From the NCBI RefSeq assembly GCF_002924365.1, contig NZ_PQWB01000011.1:92132-156131 (forward strand): a DNA stretch of 64,000 nucleotides, in the 5' to 3' direction. The notes beneath the pieces are model-generated. The model ran no database searches, was not told the DNA's origin, and saw nothing but the letters and a program-made list of their open reading frames with translations. Source of the stretch: Chromobacterium alticapitis (GTDB lineage: Bacteria > Pseudomonadota > Gammaproteobacteria > Burkholderiales > Chromobacteriaceae). A program made the position numbers and the translations under genes. Below, piece after piece: positions 40,563 to 50,045 of the stretch (position 1 is the first letter of the stretch; every line of letters begins with the position of its first letter).

Positions 40563-41159
40563 CTAGACCATGCTGTGGCGGGGGGCTTCGGCGAGCGAGG
40601 ACAGGCGGTGGCCGGCGCGTTCGGCCAGCCGCAGCAGCAAGGGCCAGCCTTCCTCCCATTGGCTGTGGCCGGAGTCGATATTGATGTGGCCGGCGTGCCT
40701 GAGCCAGGCGATGGGCGCTCGCCAGTAACCGGCCAGCCGCGCCGCGCGCGCCGAGCGGCAGAACGGATCGTTGCTGCTGGCGACGATCTGCGCCGGAAAC
40801 GGCAGCGGCTGGCGCGGCACCGGAGCGAAATTCATCAGTTCGGCGGGGACGAAGGCGCGCTCGACGTCGGCCGGCGCCACCAGCAGCGCGCCGGCGATGC
40901 GGCCGGGCCGCCGCGACTCATAATGGGCGACGGCGACGCAGCCCAGGCTGTGGGCGATGACCAGCGGCGGCTTGCGGCAGCGGTCCAGCGCCGCGTCCAG
41001 GCCGTCCAGCCAGTCTTCCAGTTGCGGGCGCTCCCAGTCGGCGTTGTCCACTCGGCGCGCGCCCAGACGGCGCTGCCAATGGCTTTGCCAGTGGCCGGGG
41101 CCGGAGTCGCGCCAGCCGGGCTGGATGATCAGATCGTAGGGTTGCAGCGGAGCGAGCAT
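40563..41159 (-). CDS. RBBP9/YdeN-type serine hydrolase
   Basis: 198-residue small alpha/beta-hydrolase. Motifs of the group: IIQPGWRDSGPGHWQSHW near the start, nucleophile elbow VIAHSLGCVAVAHY, the Asp region IVASSNDPFC and HAGHINIDSGHSQWEEGW with the His. Substrate unknown. The gene ends 32 bases upstream of the RbsB-like start on the same strand, so the two may be co-transcribed. Confidence 0.9.
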   Translation of the reverse strand: MLAPLQPYDLIIQPGWRDSGPGHWQSHWQRRLGARRVDNADWERPQLEDWLDGLDAALDRCRKPPLVIAHSLGCVAVAHYESRRPGRIAGALLVAPADVERAFVPAELMNFAPVPRQPLPFPAQIVASSNDPFCRSARAARLAGYWRAPIAWLRHAGHINIDSGHSQWEEGWPLLLRLAERAGHRLSSLAEAPRHSMV

Positions 41160-41269
41160 GGCGGTCTCTGCGGGAGTCGATGGTGCGACTGTAGCGTCGG
41201 CCGCGCGAGGCGGAAACGAAGAAGAAATCGATTGATTATCGGCTTAGGGAATAAGGTGGGCGTCGGCGT

Positions 41270-41776
41270 TTACAGCAGGCCGCGTTCGCGGCAGTTCAGC
41301 CACAGCCTGAGATCGAACTCCAGCTGGTGGTAGTCCGGCAGCATATGGCGGCACAGCTGGTAGAAGGCCTTGTCGTGCTCGCGCTCTTTCAGATGAGCCA
41401 GCTCGTGCGCGGCGATCATCTGCAAAAAGGGCAGCGGCAGCTCGCGGAACAGCGAGGCGACGCGGATCTCGCTCTTGCTCTTCAGCCGGCCGCCCTGCAC
41501 GCGGGAGATCATGGTATTGGTGCCCAGGGTGCCCTTCAGCGGATGCTGCTGGTTGTCGTACAGCACCTTGGCCGGCAACGGCGCGTTTTTCAGATGGCGC
41601 TGTTTCAGCGCGGCCACGAACTGGTACAGCGCCTTGTCGGTCTGCACGTCGTGGCCGTCCGGGTATTTGCGGCGCAGCCAGGCGGGCAGCTCGCCGGCGT
41701 CGAACAGGCTTTGCGCCTGCCGCACTACGGCGGGCGGGTAGGCCAGCAGGTATTTCAGCGCCGCGTGCTCGCTCAT
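41270..41776 (-). CDS. YgjP-like zinc metallopeptidase-fold protein
   Basis: 168-residue protein of the YgjP/SprT-like DUF45 group. The zinc motif HELAHLKEREH gives HExxH with a third His, preceded by KSKSEIRVASLFRELPLPFLQMIAA and followed by FYQLCRHMLPDYHQLEFDLRLWL. The ATG at 41776 overlaps the stop of the yaeQ-like gene (ATGA). Longer frames are shadows of that gene. Confidence 0.85.
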   Translation of the reverse strand: MSEHAALKYLLAYPPAVVRQAQSLFDAGELPAWLRRKYPDGHDVQTDKALYQFVAALKQRHLKNAPLPAKVLYDNQQHPLKGTLGTNTMISRVQGGRLKSKSEIRVASLFRELPLPFLQMIAAHELAHLKEREHDKAFYQLCRHMLPDYHQLEFDLRLWLNCRERGLL

Positions 41777-42309
41777 TTCAGGCGCTGCGGCTCCAGCAGC
41801 AGGGTGTGCGGGCCGTCGGACAGCCACATCTGGCCGTCCTGGATGGTGGCGGTCAGCTGCATGCTGCGCGCGGCGATGGCGGCCAGCGCCTGCAGCGCTT
41901 CGAAATCGACGCGGAACACTTCCAGCTTGTCCAGCCGCGACAGCTTGTTTTCGATCTGGCTCCACCATACCTCGCTGGCGCGGCCGCCGTAGCTGTACAG
42001 CACCACGCGTTCGGCGCGCGAGCAGGCTTTCTTCAGCCGTTTTTCGTCAGGCTCGCCCAGCTCTACCCACAGCTCGATCTCGTCGGAATAGTTCTTCTGC
42101 CACAGCTCCGGCTCGTCGTCGGCGCTCAGGCCGCGGGTGAAGGCCAGCGTTTCGCTGGCGTTGAGGGCGAAGGCGGCGATGCGCAGCATCATGCGCTCCA
42201 GCGTCTCGGATGGGTGCTGGGCCAGGGTCAGCGCGTGGTCGGCGTAGTAGCCGCGGTCCATGTCGGACACGGTGAGCGCGGCTTTGTAGATGGTGGCGGT
42301 CAGGGCCAT
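41773..42309 (-). CDS. yaeQ: YaeQ family protein
   Basis: 178-residue protein matching YaeQ along its length: ALTATIYKAALTVSDMDRGYYADHALTLAQHPSETLERMMLRIAAFAL, WQKNYSDEIELWVELGEPDEKRLKKACSRAERVVLYSYGGRASEVWW and the C-terminal MWLSDGPHTLLLEPQ. YaeQ has a PD-(D/E)XK nuclease-like fold in known structures; cellular function is unclear. Translationally coupled to the YgjP-like gene. Confidence 0.92.
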   Translation of the reverse strand: MALTATIYKAALTVSDMDRGYYADHALTLAQHPSETLERMMLRIAAFALNASETLAFTRGLSADDEPELWQKNYSDEIELWVELGEPDEKRLKKACSRAERVVLYSYGGRASEVWWSQIENKLSRLDKLEVFRVDFEALQALAAIAARSMQLTATIQDGQMWLSDGPHTLLLEPQRLK

Positions 42310-42401
42310 GGCGGGTCTTTGTCGAATCGGTTGCCCCGGCGCAGGATGGCGAGCGGGCGACCGATTCTAACCGCAGCCGGCTCGCGGCGCCATGGCGGCG
42401 C

Positions 42402-43076
42402 TCAGGGCGTGGGCTCGGTGCTGCACTCCAGCGATTCGCCGCGCCAGTTGACGCTGGCGTCGCGGCCCTTGATCCAGAATTCCACGCCCTGGCCCTGGTA
42501 GCGGGCGCCGCTGCCGCTCATGCCCTGATGCACGATGGCCAGGGCGCTGCCGCGCTCCAGCTTGGCGGTGGCGGGGCGGGTGCGGTAGAAGGTGGCCAGG
42601 ATGGTGGCGTCGTTCTGGCCGCGGCACAGATAGCGCAGCGGCGTCAGCGCCGGCGCCAGGCCCCAGGCCGCCTGCAGCTGAGAGATGCGCAGGATGTAGG
42701 TGTCGCCCATGCACATATGCGGATCGTCGTCCTTCATGCAGTCCTTCAAGGACTTCACCCAGCGCTTTTGTTCGGCCAGCAGTTTGCCGCGCGCGCTGCC
42801 GCCGGCCTGTTCGGACTTGGCCAGCGCCTGGGCCCAGACCTTTTCCAGCCGGTTGTCCAACCGGGTCAACCCGTCGTCCTGGCAGACCATGCTCTCCACC
42901 GCGTTGGCCGGCTGTTCGCAATGGAAGTCTGTGGCGACCTGGGGCGCGTCGGCCTTGGCGGGTTCGACCGCGGGCCGATCGGGGCCGCCCCCGTGCGGGC
43001 GATCATTCTTGGCCGCCAACGCCAGGGCCGGCAGCAAGCACAACAAGCCTATCAGCCGGCAAGTGGCTATGGGCAT
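42402..43076 (-). CDS. Two-domain lysozyme inhibitor-like protein (LprI-MliC)
   Basis: 224-residue secreted protein. After a signal peptide (residues 1-21) and a Pro/Ala linker, residues 50-135 resemble the LprI N-terminal domain ([35 protein letters not shown], paired Cys [11 protein letters not shown]). Residues 145-220 resemble MliC ([45 protein letters not shown]). Both domains are associated with inhibition of c-type lysozyme in the periplasm. No lipobox was seen. It is divergent from rhlE across 214 bases. Confidence 0.83.
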   Translation of the reverse strand: MPIATCRLIGLLCLLPALALAAKNDRPHGGGPDRPAVEPAKADAPQVATDFHCEQPANAVESMVCQDDGLTRLDNRLEKVWAQALAKSEQAGGSARGKLLAEQKRWVKSLKDCMKDDDPHMCMGDTYILRISQLQAAWGLAPALTPLRYLCRGQNDATILATFYRTRPATAKLERGSALAIVHQGMSGSGARYQGQGVEFWIKGRDASVNWRGESLECSTEPTP

Positions 43077-43290
43077 ATTGAATCCTCGAAAACGACTACG
43101 AAAAACCGCTTCGTCCGCGTGCGGGACCGAAGGCGGGGGCGAGTTCCCATCGCCGGCGATTGCCTGTACACTGCGACGCTTCGTGCGAGTACCAGTCCCG
43201 CACGTCCTTCACTCCACGAGTTTCAACTCACACTATCCCGTCAGCCTGGATTGGTCGCAGTTCTGCGATAGGCCGTCGCAGGAGCATATT

Positions 43291-44727
43291 ATGTCCGATC
43301 TTACCTTTGCCGACCTAGGCCTGGCAGACCCCTTGCTGCGCGCCGTCGCCGATACCGGTTATACCACGCCTACCCCGATCCAGGCTCAAGCGATTCCACA
43401 AGTGCTGCAAGGCGGCGATCTGCTGGCCGCCGCCCAGACCGGCACCGGCAAGACCGCGGGCTTCACGCTGCCGCTGCTGCAGCTGCTGATGCGTTCGCCC
43501 AGCCATCATGCTGGCCGCCCGCGCGCGCTGGTGCTGACCCCCACTCGCGAGCTGGCCGCCCAGGTGGAAGAGTCGGTGCGCACCTATAGCAAGTACCTGC
43601 CGTTGAAGTCGCTGGTGATGTTCGGCGGCGTCAACATCAATCCGCAGATCAAGGCGCTGCGCGCGCCGGTGGACATCCTGGTGGCGACGCCGGGCCGATT
43701 GCTGGATCACGTCGGCCAGAAGACCGTAGACCTGTCCGGCGTCGAGATCCTGGTGCTGGACGAGGCCGACCGCATGCTGGACATGGGCTTCATCCACGAC
43801 ATCAAGAAGGTGCTGGCCAAGTTGCCGGCCAAGCGCCAGAACCTGCTGTTCTCCGCCACCTTCTCCGACGAGATCAAGGCGCTGGCCGACAAGCTGCTGG
43901 ACAGCCCCAAGCTGGTGGAAGTGGCGCGCCGCAACACCACCAACGAACTGGTGAGCCAGAAGGTACACCTAGTTGACCGGGATAAGAAGACCGATCTGTT
44001 GATCCATCTCATCCGCGAGCAGAATTGGTTCCAGGTGCTGGTGTTCACCCGCACCAAGCACGGCGCCAACCGTCTGGCGGAGAAGCTGGACAAGATCGGC
44101 ATCCCGGCCGCCGCCATCCACGGCAACAAGAGCCAGAACGCGCGCACCCGCGCGTTGGCCGACTTCAAGAGCGGCGAGTTGCAAGTGCTGGTGGCCACCG
44201 ATATCGCCGCGCGCGGCCTGGATATCGACCAGTTGCCGCACGTGGTCAACTTCGAGCTGCCCAACGTGTCGGAAGACTACGTGCACCGCATCGGCCGCAC
44301 CGGCCGCGCCGGCAGCCCGGGCGAGGCGCTGTCGCTGGTGTGCGTGGACGAGTTCAGCTTCCTGCGCGACATCGAGAAGCTGATCAAGATGTCGATCGAA
44401 CGCTTCACCGTGCCGGGCTTCGAGGCCGACCTCAACGTCAAGCCGGAGCCCATTCCGATGGGCGGCGGCGCCCGGGGCCGCGGCCAGGGCGCGCCGCGCG
44501 CGCAGGGCCAGGGCCGAGGCCAGGGTCAGAACCGCAGCCAGGGCCAAGGCCAGCCGCGCAATGCGCCGGCCAAGCCGCGCCACCAGACCGAAAGCAAGCC
44601 GGCCGGCCATGGCCGCAACGGCGGTCCTCGCCAGGGACAGAGCCAGGGCGCGCGCTCGGAAGGCGGCCGCTCGTCCAAGCCGGCGGCGCCCAAGTCCGCT
44701 TTGTTCAGTCCGCCCAAGGCGCGCTGA
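43291..44727 (+). CDS. rhlE: DEAD-box RNA helicase, RhlE-like
   Basis: 478-residue ATP-dependent RNA helicase. Motifs in order are Q motif ([10 protein letters not shown]), [10 protein letters not shown], Ia PTRELA, Ib [50 protein letters not shown] and [12 protein letters not shown]. After the core (residue about 375) comes a long low-complexity tail rich in Gly, Gln and Arg ([16 protein letters not shown]), which probably binds RNA. AGGAG lies seven bases before the ATG. Upstream in-frame extension overlaps the divergent gene and is rejected. A strong terminator follows. Confidence 0.94.
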   Translation: MSDLTFADLGLADPLLRAVADTGYTTPTPIQAQAIPQVLQGGDLLAAAQTGTGKTAGFTLPLLQLLMRSPSHHAGRPRALVLTPTRELAAQVEESVRTYSKYLPLKSLVMFGGVNINPQIKALRAPVDILVATPGRLLDHVGQKTVDLSGVEILVLDEADRMLDMGFIHDIKKVLAKLPAKRQNLLFSATFSDEIKALADKLLDSPKLVEVARRNTTNELVSQKVHLVDRDKKTDLLIHLIREQNWFQVLVFTRTKHGANRLAEKLDKIGIPAAAIHGNKSQNARTRALADFKSGELQVLVATDIAARGLDIDQLPHVVNFELPNVSEDYVHRIGRTGRAGSPGEALSLVCVDEFSFLRDIEKLIKMSIERFTVPGFEADLNVKPEPIPMGGGARGRGQGAPRAQGQGRGQGQNRSQGQGQPRNAPAKPRHQTESKPAGHGRNGGPRQGQSQGARSEGGRSSKPAAPKSALFSPPKAR

Positions 44728-44743
44728 GCCGTAGACGCCAAAC

Positions 44744-44775
44744 AACACCCGGTGTGAATTGCACCGGGTGTTTTT
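44744..44775 (+). terminator. Rho-independent terminator after rhlE
   Basis: Eleven-base-pair stem AACACCCGGTG / CACCGGGTGTT with a seven-base loop and a T-run. Confidence 0.9.
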
Positions 44776-44874
44776 CATTGATGCGGGTGGTATTGACAGT
44801 TATGCTCACGAAGAGACTGTCTGCGGCATATAAAACAAACTGACAGCTCGTTCACTGCAGGAATCGGGAAAACG

Positions 44875-45666
44875 ATGCGATACCACGGCTTCGTACTGGG
44901 TATCCTGAGCTGGGCCGCCTTATGGACGGCTCCGGTTGAGGCTGCCCCGCGCCTCAAAATCACCCTGTCCAATCAGGAGTGGCCGCCGTATATGGGCCAG
45001 GAACTGCCCTATGACGGCATTCTGTCGCGGCTGGTGAAGGAAGCCTTCGCCCGCGGCGGCGTCGACGTCTCCTTCCGCTACTACCCCAATAACCGCACCC
45101 TGCAGTCGGCCCGCAACGGCCAGGTGGACGGCAGCTTCGGCTGGGCGCCGACGGTGGAGCGCAAGCGCGACCTGCTGTACACGCAGCCTGTGCTGTCGGC
45201 GCGCATGGTGTTCTTTCAGCGCAAGGACCACCGGTTGAATTGGAGCCAGTGGAGCGAGCTGAAGGGCGCGCATGTCGGCGTCACGGTCGGCAATTTCTAT
45301 TCCGACGACTTCGACGGCCAGGTCAAGAACGGCTCGCTGGTGGTGGACAGCGCGCCGGATGATCTGATCAATCTGCGCAAGCTGTTGGCCGGGCGCATAG
45401 ATCTGTTTCCCATTGATCTGGAAGTCGGCAAATACCTGATCGCCCATCATTTCGCCCAAGGGCAGGCCAACCTGCTGGAGGCGCAGACCAAGTCGTTCTG
45501 GTCCGCGCCGCTGCATGTGGTGATCTGGCGCAAGCATGCGCGCGGTCCGGAACTGGTGGAACGTTTCAACCGCGGGCTGAAAGCCTTGCAAGACAGCGGC
45601 GACTTCGACCGTCTGCTGCAGGAGACGCGCGAAGCCTGCCTGCAGCCGCGCAGCGCCACGCCTTAG
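44875..45666 (+). CDS. Periplasmic amino-acid-binding-like protein
   Basis: 263-residue PBP type 2 protein with a signal peptide (residues 1-23, ending VEA-A). Residues 28-250 show LKITLSNQEWPPYMGQELPYDGILSRLVKEAF, DGSFGWAPTVERKRDLLYTQPVL and the later RIDLFPIDLEVGKYLIAHHF, typical of family 3 solute-binding proteins. No transporter genes accompany it. It ends four bases into the convergent double-GNAT gene region. Ligand unknown. Confidence 0.85.
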   Translation: MRYHGFVLGILSWAALWTAPVEAAPRLKITLSNQEWPPYMGQELPYDGILSRLVKEAFARGGVDVSFRYYPNNRTLQSARNGQVDGSFGWAPTVERKRDLLYTQPVLSARMVFFQRKDHRLNWSQWSELKGAHVGVTVGNFYSDDFDGQVKNGSLVVDSAPDDLINLRKLLAGRIDLFPIDLEVGKYLIAHHFAQGQANLLEAQTKSFWSAPLHVVIWRKHARGPELVERFNRGLKALQDSGDFDRLLQETREACLQPRSATP

Positions 45667-46547
45667 CCAGAGGCCTGCTCCAGCGCCCTGCGGTAGATCT
45701 GTTTGCGGGCGGTCTCGGCGAAGCCCAGCTTGCGGTGCAGGGCCAGAGAGGCGACGTTGATATCCGCCACCATCGCCTCCAGGGCGCCGACGCCGCGCGC
45801 CAGGAACCCACCGGCCGCCGCGCCGTACATCGCGGCGGCGACGCCCTGGCCGGCATGAGCCGCCTCCACGCCCACCGCCTCGACCCGGCCATCGGCTGTG
45901 GCCTGCAGGAAGGCCTGATAAGAGCCATCCGGCGCGGCCCAGACCTGGCTGGCTTCGACATCGGCCTCCTGCCAGTCCTGGCGTAGCGCTTCCGCTGAGT
46001 GATAGGGCACGTGCGGCACGTCGGCGAAAGCGCGGGCGAATAATTCCGCCAGCTGCGGCCAATCCATGTCGCGTAGCGCGATGGGCCGCCAGCCGGCGGG
46101 CATAGTCCTGGGCGAGATGGACGAACTGGCGGCTCGCAAGGTCAGGAAGTGGAAGGTGGGCTGGAAGCCATGGGCCAACAGCGCTTCGCGCTTGTCTGTT
46201 TCGTTGTCGCTTGCGGCGACATGGACGAAACGCGCGCCGGCGGCGGCGGCTTCCCGCAACAAGGCCGCTATCAGGCCGTCCAGGGCTGGCCTATGCGCGG
46301 CCAGCAGCGGGCTGCCGTAGAGTTCGCCGTTGCGCGGCACATTGGCGGCCACCCAGCCGACCACCCCCATGGGTTGATCCTGTTCCAGCCAGACCCGAGT
46401 GTTTTCGCCCTTGCCGCGGATGGGGTCGGCCAGCAGGGCGCGCAGCGCGCTGACCGGTTCCGCGCCGGCAGGCGTCGGGCGCAGCGCCGCCAAGGCGGGC
46501 AGCCAGCGTTCTTCATAACGGTGAATGCCGCTCAGCATGATCATCAT
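45663..46547 (-). CDS. Double-GNAT acetyltransferase-like protein
   Basis: About 294 residues with two GNAT-like halves. The first (about 15-150) has GKGENTRVWLEQDQPMGVVGWVAANV and degenerate acetyl-CoA-binding features. The second (about 155-290) has AFLQATADGRVEAVGVEAAHAGQGVAAAMYGAAAGGFLARGVGALEAMVADINVASLALHRKLGFAETARK, with a good acetyl-CoA loop and the NxAxxLxxKLGF ending. Substrate unknown. Start is uncertain: ATGs at 46565, 46547, 46544 and 46538 all lie within the same frame and none has a strong ribosome site. It follows the TetR gene, with which it probably forms an operon. Confidence 0.75.
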   Translation of the reverse strand: MMIMLSGIHRYEERWLPALAALRPTPAGAEPVSALRALLADPIRGKGENTRVWLEQDQPMGVVGWVAANVPRNGELYGSPLLAAHRPALDGLIAALLREAAAAGARFVHVAASDNETDKREALLAHGFQPTFHFLTLRAASSSISPRTMPAGWRPIALRDMDWPQLAELFARAFADVPHVPYHSAEALRQDWQEADVEASQVWAAPDGSYQAFLQATADGRVEAVGVEAAHAGQGVAAAMYGAAAGGFLARGVGALEAMVADINVASLALHRKLGFAETARKQIYRRALEQASG

Positions 46548-46572
46548 CCAAAATGCGAAAAGCATATCGATG

Positions 46573-47139
46573 CTATTGTCCGGCGACAAGCCTGTCCCGC
46601 GCCTGTTGCAGCAGGCGCAGCGACAGCGCCGGATCGTCCACCAGCCGCGCCAGGGCCAGGCTGCCCACCATCAGCGCCAGGTCGGTCAGGGCCTCTCCAT
46701 TCCGGCCATCCCTTTGTCTGGCTTGCTCCAGCGTGTCCAGCAGGGCTTGCAGTTCCATGGTGATGGATTGGCGCACGGCTGCGCTCTGGCGCGCCAGTTC
46801 GTCGCCCAGCGCAGCCAGCGCGCAGCCTGAATCGGGAAGATCGCGATGGGCGGGGCTGAGGTAATCCGTCGCCACCGCGTCCAGGCAGCTGCCGGGCGCC
46901 GTCTCATCCAGCTTTTGCAGCCACTGTCGATTTTGTTGGCGCAAGGCTTCGCCGCAAGCGGCCGCCACCAGTTGTTCCTTGCTGTCGAAATGGGCGTAGA
47001 AGCCGCCGTGGGTCAGACCGAGATCCGCCATCAGATTGGCGATGCCGACGCTGGCCAAGCCTTCGGCGCGAAACCGCAACGCGGCCATGGCCACGATGCG
47101 CTGGCGGGTTCGAGCCTTGTGCGAGTCGGGATAGCGCAT
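46573..47139 (-). CDS. TetR/AcrR-family transcription regulator
   Basis: 188-residue repressor. The N-terminal helix-turn-helix reads TRQRIVAMAALRFRAEGLASVGIANLMADLGLTHGGFYAHFDSKEQLVAAAC, very close to TetR-type consensus. The helical C-terminal part (GCALAALGDELARQSAAVRQSITMELQALLDTLEQ) would bind a ligand. It probably controls itself and the downstream GNAT gene; an operator-like dyad lies directly upstream. The effector is unknown. Confidence 0.92.
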   Translation of the reverse strand: MRYPDSHKARTRQRIVAMAALRFRAEGLASVGIANLMADLGLTHGGFYAHFDSKEQLVAAACGEALRQQNRQWLQKLDETAPGSCLDAVATDYLSPAHRDLPDSGCALAALGDELARQSAAVRQSITMELQALLDTLEQARQRDGRNGEALTDLALMVGSLALARLVDDPALSLRLLQQARDRLVAGQ

Positions 47140-47156
47140 GCTTGCTTCCTCTAGCT

Positions 47157-47180
47157 TTCATATGATTACCATCATCTGAA
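47157..47180. promoter_or_regulatory. Dyad-symmetric operator candidate for the TetR gene
   Basis: Imperfect 24-base inverted repeat with arms TTCA/TGAA and TGAT/ATCA around a TACC centre, 18 bases upstream of the TetR start. Position and symmetry suggest autoregulation. Confidence 0.5.
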
Positions 47181-47342
47181 CAATATCAAGACGAATCAAA
47201 TAGATAAACCTGGACTTGCCGCGGCAATAGACCTTTATAGCTTGGCAGGATGGAGGATTGGATTTGCCGGGCATTCAAGACTAATCTGATATGCATAAGA
47301 AGGGGGCGGCACCAGCCGGCCCCAATACAAGATGGAGTCGAG

Positions 47343-49253
47343 ATGCCGTTTCGCGACATGCCATGGCGGGCATGGGCCGCCTATGCCGTTTTGCAGGCGG
47401 GAATCGCCGCCGGCTATGCCGGGTTCGCCGCCTTGTTGGAGGCGTGTCTGCCATCGCCGCACCCGCCTGGGCTGCAACTGGGTTTGCCCTTGGCCTTGGC
47501 CTTGCTGCTGAGGCAGGGCGGAAGGGTCTGGCCCGGCCTGGCGCTAGGCATGTTGTGGCTGGCCTGGCGGGAGCCGGGCCTGCAGGCCGCGGACAAGGTT
47601 TTGCTGGCGCTGAGCGGCCTGGGCGCGGCCTTGCTGGGCGCCAATCTGCCGCCGCGCCGCCGGCTGCCCTTTTTTCGTTTAAGCGACGTGCTGGCGTTTC
47701 TGGGCGGAGCGGTGGCGCTGAGCAGCCTGCTGGCCACGCTGGGCCGGGTGTTCGCCTGGATGCCGGCCTATGCTCATCGCCTGCCGGAATTGGCGTGGAG
47801 CGGCGCGCAGCTGTGGCTGGGCAATGCCGCGCTGCTGTTGGCGCTGGCGCCGGTCCTGTTGCTGGCGGGCAGCCATGGCCGCGGGCGGCCCGGCGCGGCG
47901 TGCTGGCGCGAGACCTCGCTGGTGGCCGGCGCGACCCTGCTGCTGGCCATCCTGGTGTGTTGCGGCCTTAACGGGCGGGGGGGCCACTACGCCATCCTGC
48001 CCTATCTGTTCATCATGCCCTTGCTGTGGCTGGCGTTCCGCAGCGAGCTGCTGCTGGCGCACGGCCTGTCGCTGGCCATCGTGGCGCTGGTTCTGGCCGG
48101 GGCGGGTCTGGGCAGCGGCGCGCTGACTATCGCCGGCGCGGGCGAATCGCTGCTCAACGCGGCGTTGCTGGCGCTGGTGCAAGCGGTGACGCTCTTGGTG
48201 TTCGGCGCCTTGCTGGAGGAGAGGCGGCAAGTGGAGCGACGCCTGTTGCAGGCCAACCAGTCGCTGGAGGCCAAGGTGAGCGAGCGCACCAGCCAGCTGG
48301 CGGAAAGCGAGGCGCGCTTGCGGCTGATGGCTGACGCCGCGCCGTTTCCGCTGGCGATGAACCGGCTGGCCGGCGGCGAGCTGATTTACGCCAATGAGCG
48401 CGCGGAGGAGCTGTTCGGCGCCAGTTTGCAGCCGGAGCGCGCGCTGAAGGTGCAGGATTTCTACGTGCATGCCGGCGAGCGGGACGAGGTGGCGCAGGCG
48501 CTGCGCGTGCGCGGCCGGGTAGAGGACAAGGAAGTCAGGTTGAAGGACGCGCAGGGGCGGGAGTTCTGGGCGCAGATTTCTTGCGCGATGGTGAAAAGCG
48601 ACAAGATCTGGTACGTGATCAACGGCGTCAGCGACATCAGCGAGCGCAAGCAGCTGGAGCAGAGCCTGCACGATGCCAACGCCGCGCTGCGCCGCCAGGT
48701 GGACGAGATCGAGGTGTTGCAGCAAGGCCTGCGCGAGCAGGCGCTGCGCGACCCGCTGACCGGGCTGTTCAACCGCCGCCACCTGGACGAAATCCTGCCG
48801 CGGGTGCTGGACCACATGCTGGCCTTGCATCGCGATGTGGCGGTGCTGATGGTGGACGCGGACCATTTCAAGCGCGTCAACGACACCTATGGCCATCGCT
48901 GCGGCGACCTGGTGCTGACGGCGCTGGGCGCCTATCTGAGCGATCACTTCCGCAGCGGCGACATCGTCTGCCGTTACGGCGGCGAAGAGTTCTTCGTGCT
49001 GCTGCCCGGCGCCTCGCTGGAAGCCGCGTTCACCAAGGCGCAGCTGTTGTGCGAGGCGGTGCGGCGGATGGAGATAGACGCGCAGGGCCATACGCTGTCG
49101 GTGACGCTGTCCATAGGCCTGGCGCTGTGTCCGTTGCACGGCGAGGACGCGGAGAGCGTGGTGCTGGCGGCGGATGAGGCGCTGTACCAGGCCAAGCAGC
49201 AGGGGCGGGACCGCGTATGCGTCGCCGCGCCCTTGAGCCAGGCGCTGTCCTGA
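47343..49253 (+). CDS. MASE1-like membrane PAS-GGDEF diguanylate cyclase
   Basis: 636-residue probable cyclic-di-GMP synthase. Residues about 12-295 form a multi-helix sensor of MASE1 type (AAYAVLQAGIAAGYAGFAALL, LPLALALLLRQGGRVWPGLALGMLWLAWR). A coiled linker precedes a PAS domain at about 325-450 (LMADAAPFPLAMNRLAGGELIYANERAEELFG, WYVINGVSDISERKQLEQ). The GGDEF domain lies at about 470-630 (DPLTGLFNRRHL, RYGGEEFFVLLPG). An RxxD inhibitory-site motif (RSGD) occurs five residues before GGEEF. Start 47343 has GGAG upstream. Confidence 0.92.
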   Translation: MPFRDMPWRAWAAYAVLQAGIAAGYAGFAALLEACLPSPHPPGLQLGLPLALALLLRQGGRVWPGLALGMLWLAWREPGLQAADKVLLALSGLGAALLGANLPPRRRLPFFRLSDVLAFLGGAVALSSLLATLGRVFAWMPAYAHRLPELAWSGAQLWLGNAALLLALAPVLLLAGSHGRGRPGAACWRETSLVAGATLLLAILVCCGLNGRGGHYAILPYLFIMPLLWLAFRSELLLAHGLSLAIVALVLAGAGLGSGALTIAGAGESLLNAALLALVQAVTLLVFGALLEERRQVERRLLQANQSLEAKVSERTSQLAESEARLRLMADAAPFPLAMNRLAGGELIYANERAEELFGASLQPERALKVQDFYVHAGERDEVAQALRVRGRVEDKEVRLKDAQGREFWAQISCAMVKSDKIWYVINGVSDISERKQLEQSLHDANAALRRQVDEIEVLQQGLREQALRDPLTGLFNRRHLDEILPRVLDHMLALHRDVAVLMVDADHFKRVNDTYGHRCGDLVLTALGAYLSDHFRSGDIVCRYGGEEFFVLLPGASLEAAFTKAQLLCEAVRRMEIDAQGHTLSVTLSIGLALCPLHGEDAESVVLAADEALYQAKQQGRDRVCVAAPLSQALS

Positions 49254-49290
49254 GTCGGCGCGGCCGCGCCGCGCGTGCTACCATCCGGCC

Positions 49291-49995
49291 ATGGAACTTT
49301 ATCGATTGCTGCAACAACAAGGCTTCGGCGGCCGCAAGGAATGCCGCCAGCTGATCGAATACGGCCTGGTGGAAGTGAACGGCGAGGTGGTGGACAACTA
49401 TCGCGCCCAGTTCGAGCTGGCCGACATCGCCAGCCTGGCGGTGGACGACGAGCCGTGGCCGGTGGTGCGCGGGCCGCTGTATCTCTTGCTACACAAGCCG
49501 GCCAATTATGAAACCTCGCACAAGCCGCAGTGTTACCCCAGCGTGTACCGGCTGTTGCCGGACCAGTTTTCCAATCTGGACGTCAGCGCGGTGGGCCGGC
49601 TGGACGTGGACACCACAGGCTTGATCCTGTTGTCCAACGACGGCCAGTTCATCCACGCCCTGAGTTCGCCGAAGAAGCTGGTGCCCAAGGTTTACCGCGT
49701 CACGCTGAAGCATGAGGCCACGCCGGAGCTGATCGCCAAGCTGCAGAGCGGCGTGTATCTCAACGACGAGGCGCGCGAATTCGCCGCCGACAGCATAGAG
49801 CAGCTCGACGCCCACACCATCTTGCTGACCATCACCGAGGGCAAGTACCACCAGGTGAAGCGCATGGTGGCGGCGGCCAGCAACCGGGTGGAGGCGCTGC
49901 ACCGCGAAAGCCTGGGCGCCATCGTCCTGGGCGATTTGCCGGCGGGCGAATGGCGGCATTTGACTCGCGCAGAATTGGCGGCCTTCGGCTTCTGA
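49291..49995 (+). CDS. RsuA-family 16S rRNA pseudouridine synthase
   Basis: 234-residue enzyme of the RsuA/RluB/E/F group. An S4 domain (residues 1-60, GRKECRQLIEYGLVEVNGEVV) is followed by the catalytic domain with LLLHKPANYETSHKP, the active Asp in VGRLDVDTTGLILLSNDGQFIH and the closing ITEGKYHQVKRMVAAASNRVEALHRESLG. RsuA modifies U516 of 16S rRNA; assignment to that site is likely but not certain. A terminator follows. Confidence 0.9.
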   Translation: MELYRLLQQQGFGGRKECRQLIEYGLVEVNGEVVDNYRAQFELADIASLAVDDEPWPVVRGPLYLLLHKPANYETSHKPQCYPSVYRLLPDQFSNLDVSAVGRLDVDTTGLILLSNDGQFIHALSSPKKLVPKVYRVTLKHEATPELIAKLQSGVYLNDEAREFAADSIEQLDAHTILLTITEGKYHQVKRMVAAASNRVEALHRESLGAIVLGDLPAGEWRHLTRAELAAFGF

Positions 49996-50013
49996 TAGAA
50001 GCGGAAGCGCAAC

Positions 50014-50045
50014 AACGGCGGGAAGCCTGGCTCCCCGCCGTTTTT
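50014..50045 (+). terminator. Rho-independent terminator after the pseudouridine synthase
   Basis: Nine-base-pair stem AACGGCGGG / CCCGCCGTT followed by a T-run; it overlaps the end of the convergent reductase gene. Confidence 0.85.

Noticed and set aside
47679..49139. 486-codon minus-strand frame opposite the GGDEF gene
   Set aside because: His/Gln/Arg-rich shadow of a strongly identified gene; no start signals.
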